DNA of 33,525 nucleotides from positions 1 through 33,525 of the forward strand of contig CAZEAN010000065.1 in assembly GCA_964510225.1 (NCBI GenBank), written 5' to 3'. The position numbers were made by a program, and so were the translations under genes. The notes below the pieces were generated by a model that searched no databases, was not told the origin of the DNA, and was given only the letters and a program-made list of their open reading frames with translations. Positions within the stretch are counted from its first letter, which is position 1, and every line of letters starts with the position of its first letter. This document shows, piece after piece, positions 33,389 through 33,525 of this stretch. This DNA comes from CAZEAN01 sp964510225. GTDB lineage: Bacteria; Planctomycetota; Planctomycetia; Isosphaerales; Isosphaeraceae.

Positions 33389-33484
33389 GGGAGCGGACGC
33401 ACGGCTGGTGCCGGCCGCGGTCTTCAAAACCGTTGCGCGGCTTGGAGACAGGTCGCGGGTGGGTTCGATTCCCATACGTTCCCG
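33389..33484 (+). tRNA. selC: tRNA-Sec (selenocysteine, UCA anticodon)
   Basis: Folding by eye gives the hallmarks of tRNA-Sec. The acceptor GGGAGCG (33389-33395) pairs with CGTTCCC (33477-33483), with discriminator G at 33484; the eighth acceptor pair typical of tRNA-Sec is G/A here. The anticodon loop CTTCAAA (33422-33428) carries TCA at 33424-33426, on a stem CGGT/ACCG. The very long variable arm pairs CGCGGCTT (33436-33443) with AGGTCGCG (33450-33457). The T arm is GTGGG-TTCGATT-CCCAT (33459-33475). The D arm CGGC-TGGT-GCCG is short-looped as in tRNA-Sec. CCA is not encoded. UCA with a long extra arm identifies it as selenocysteine-inserting; selA/selB/selD are not in the window. Confidence 0.92.
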
Positions 33485-33525
33485 ATTGTTGCTCGCGGCA
33501 GTGATTCTCGGTCCTGCCTTCTATG

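Noticed and set aside
33215..33475. An 86-codon minus-strand frame over selC
   Set aside because: Covers the selenocysteine tRNA, whose folding is convincing; the frame is a by-product.
1..33525. CRISPR arrays, insertion sequences, integrase or phage clusters
   Set aside because: No spaced direct repeats, transposase or integrase motifs were seen; the Rad52-like gene has no phage neighbours.

Overview
The window looks like chromosomal DNA of a planctomycete (phylum Planctomycetota). The evidence is the gene content: two periplasmic sulfatases, a DUF1549/DUF1553 protein followed by a Tat-exported DUF1501 protein, an ECF sigma factor next to a YfbK-like membrane anti-sigma protein, and a bacterial ComB homologue. 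The DNA is moderately GC-rich and the palindrome CGATCG is strikingly frequent. I see no rRNA, transposase, phage structural gene or CRISPR array.

Layout. 1-5200: a sulfatase cut by the left edge (+) converges on a second, secreted sulfatase (-). Upstream of the second is a Rad52-type annealing protein (-) with a good sigma-70-like promoter and a long leader, then a two-gene membrane unit (-) made of a coiled-coil protein and a Ser/Arg-rich small protein. 5677-7404: apolipoprotein N-acyltransferase (-). 7405-8234: a long gap with no convincing gene. 8235-10139: a DUF4914-type, PEPCK-like P-loop protein (+), followed by a gap that ends in an intrinsic terminator. 10623-15465: DUF1549/DUF1553 protein, DUF1501 protein and calcineurin-like phosphoesterase (+), closed by a perfect 16-bp bidirectional terminator shared with the converging TlpA-like thioredoxin gene (-). 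16832-22087: a tetR / membrane-fusion-protein / RND-permease operon (-). A large inverted repeat lies in the divergent region before a pirin-SDR-OsmC redox/stress operon (+, 22251-24408). 24417-31334: six same-strand genes (-): comB, glycyl-tRNA synthetase, a TIM-barrel sugar isomerase-like protein, a PH-like membrane protein, an ECF sigma factor and its YfbK-like anti-sigma partner. 31413-32189: a stand-alone E2-type acyltransferase domain (+), divergent from comB. 32216-33073: a four-TM protein (-). 33389-33484: a selenocysteine tRNA.

How the parts fit. The efflux operon carries its own regulator, and the repeat beside tetR is a natural operator candidate. The sigma/anti-sigma pair is a cell-envelope signalling module whose anti-sigma protein has lost the vWA domain normally present in this architecture, while keeping the sequence on both sides. 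The sulfatases, DUF1549/DUF1501 and phosphoesterase genes belong to the exported polymer-degrading repertoire typical of the phylum. The most unusual items are the vWA-less YfbK-like anti-sigma protein, the DUF4914 PEPCK-like protein, the lipoyl-less E2-type acyltransferase, the Rad52-like gene outside any visible phage context, and selC, which predicts selenoprotein synthesis.
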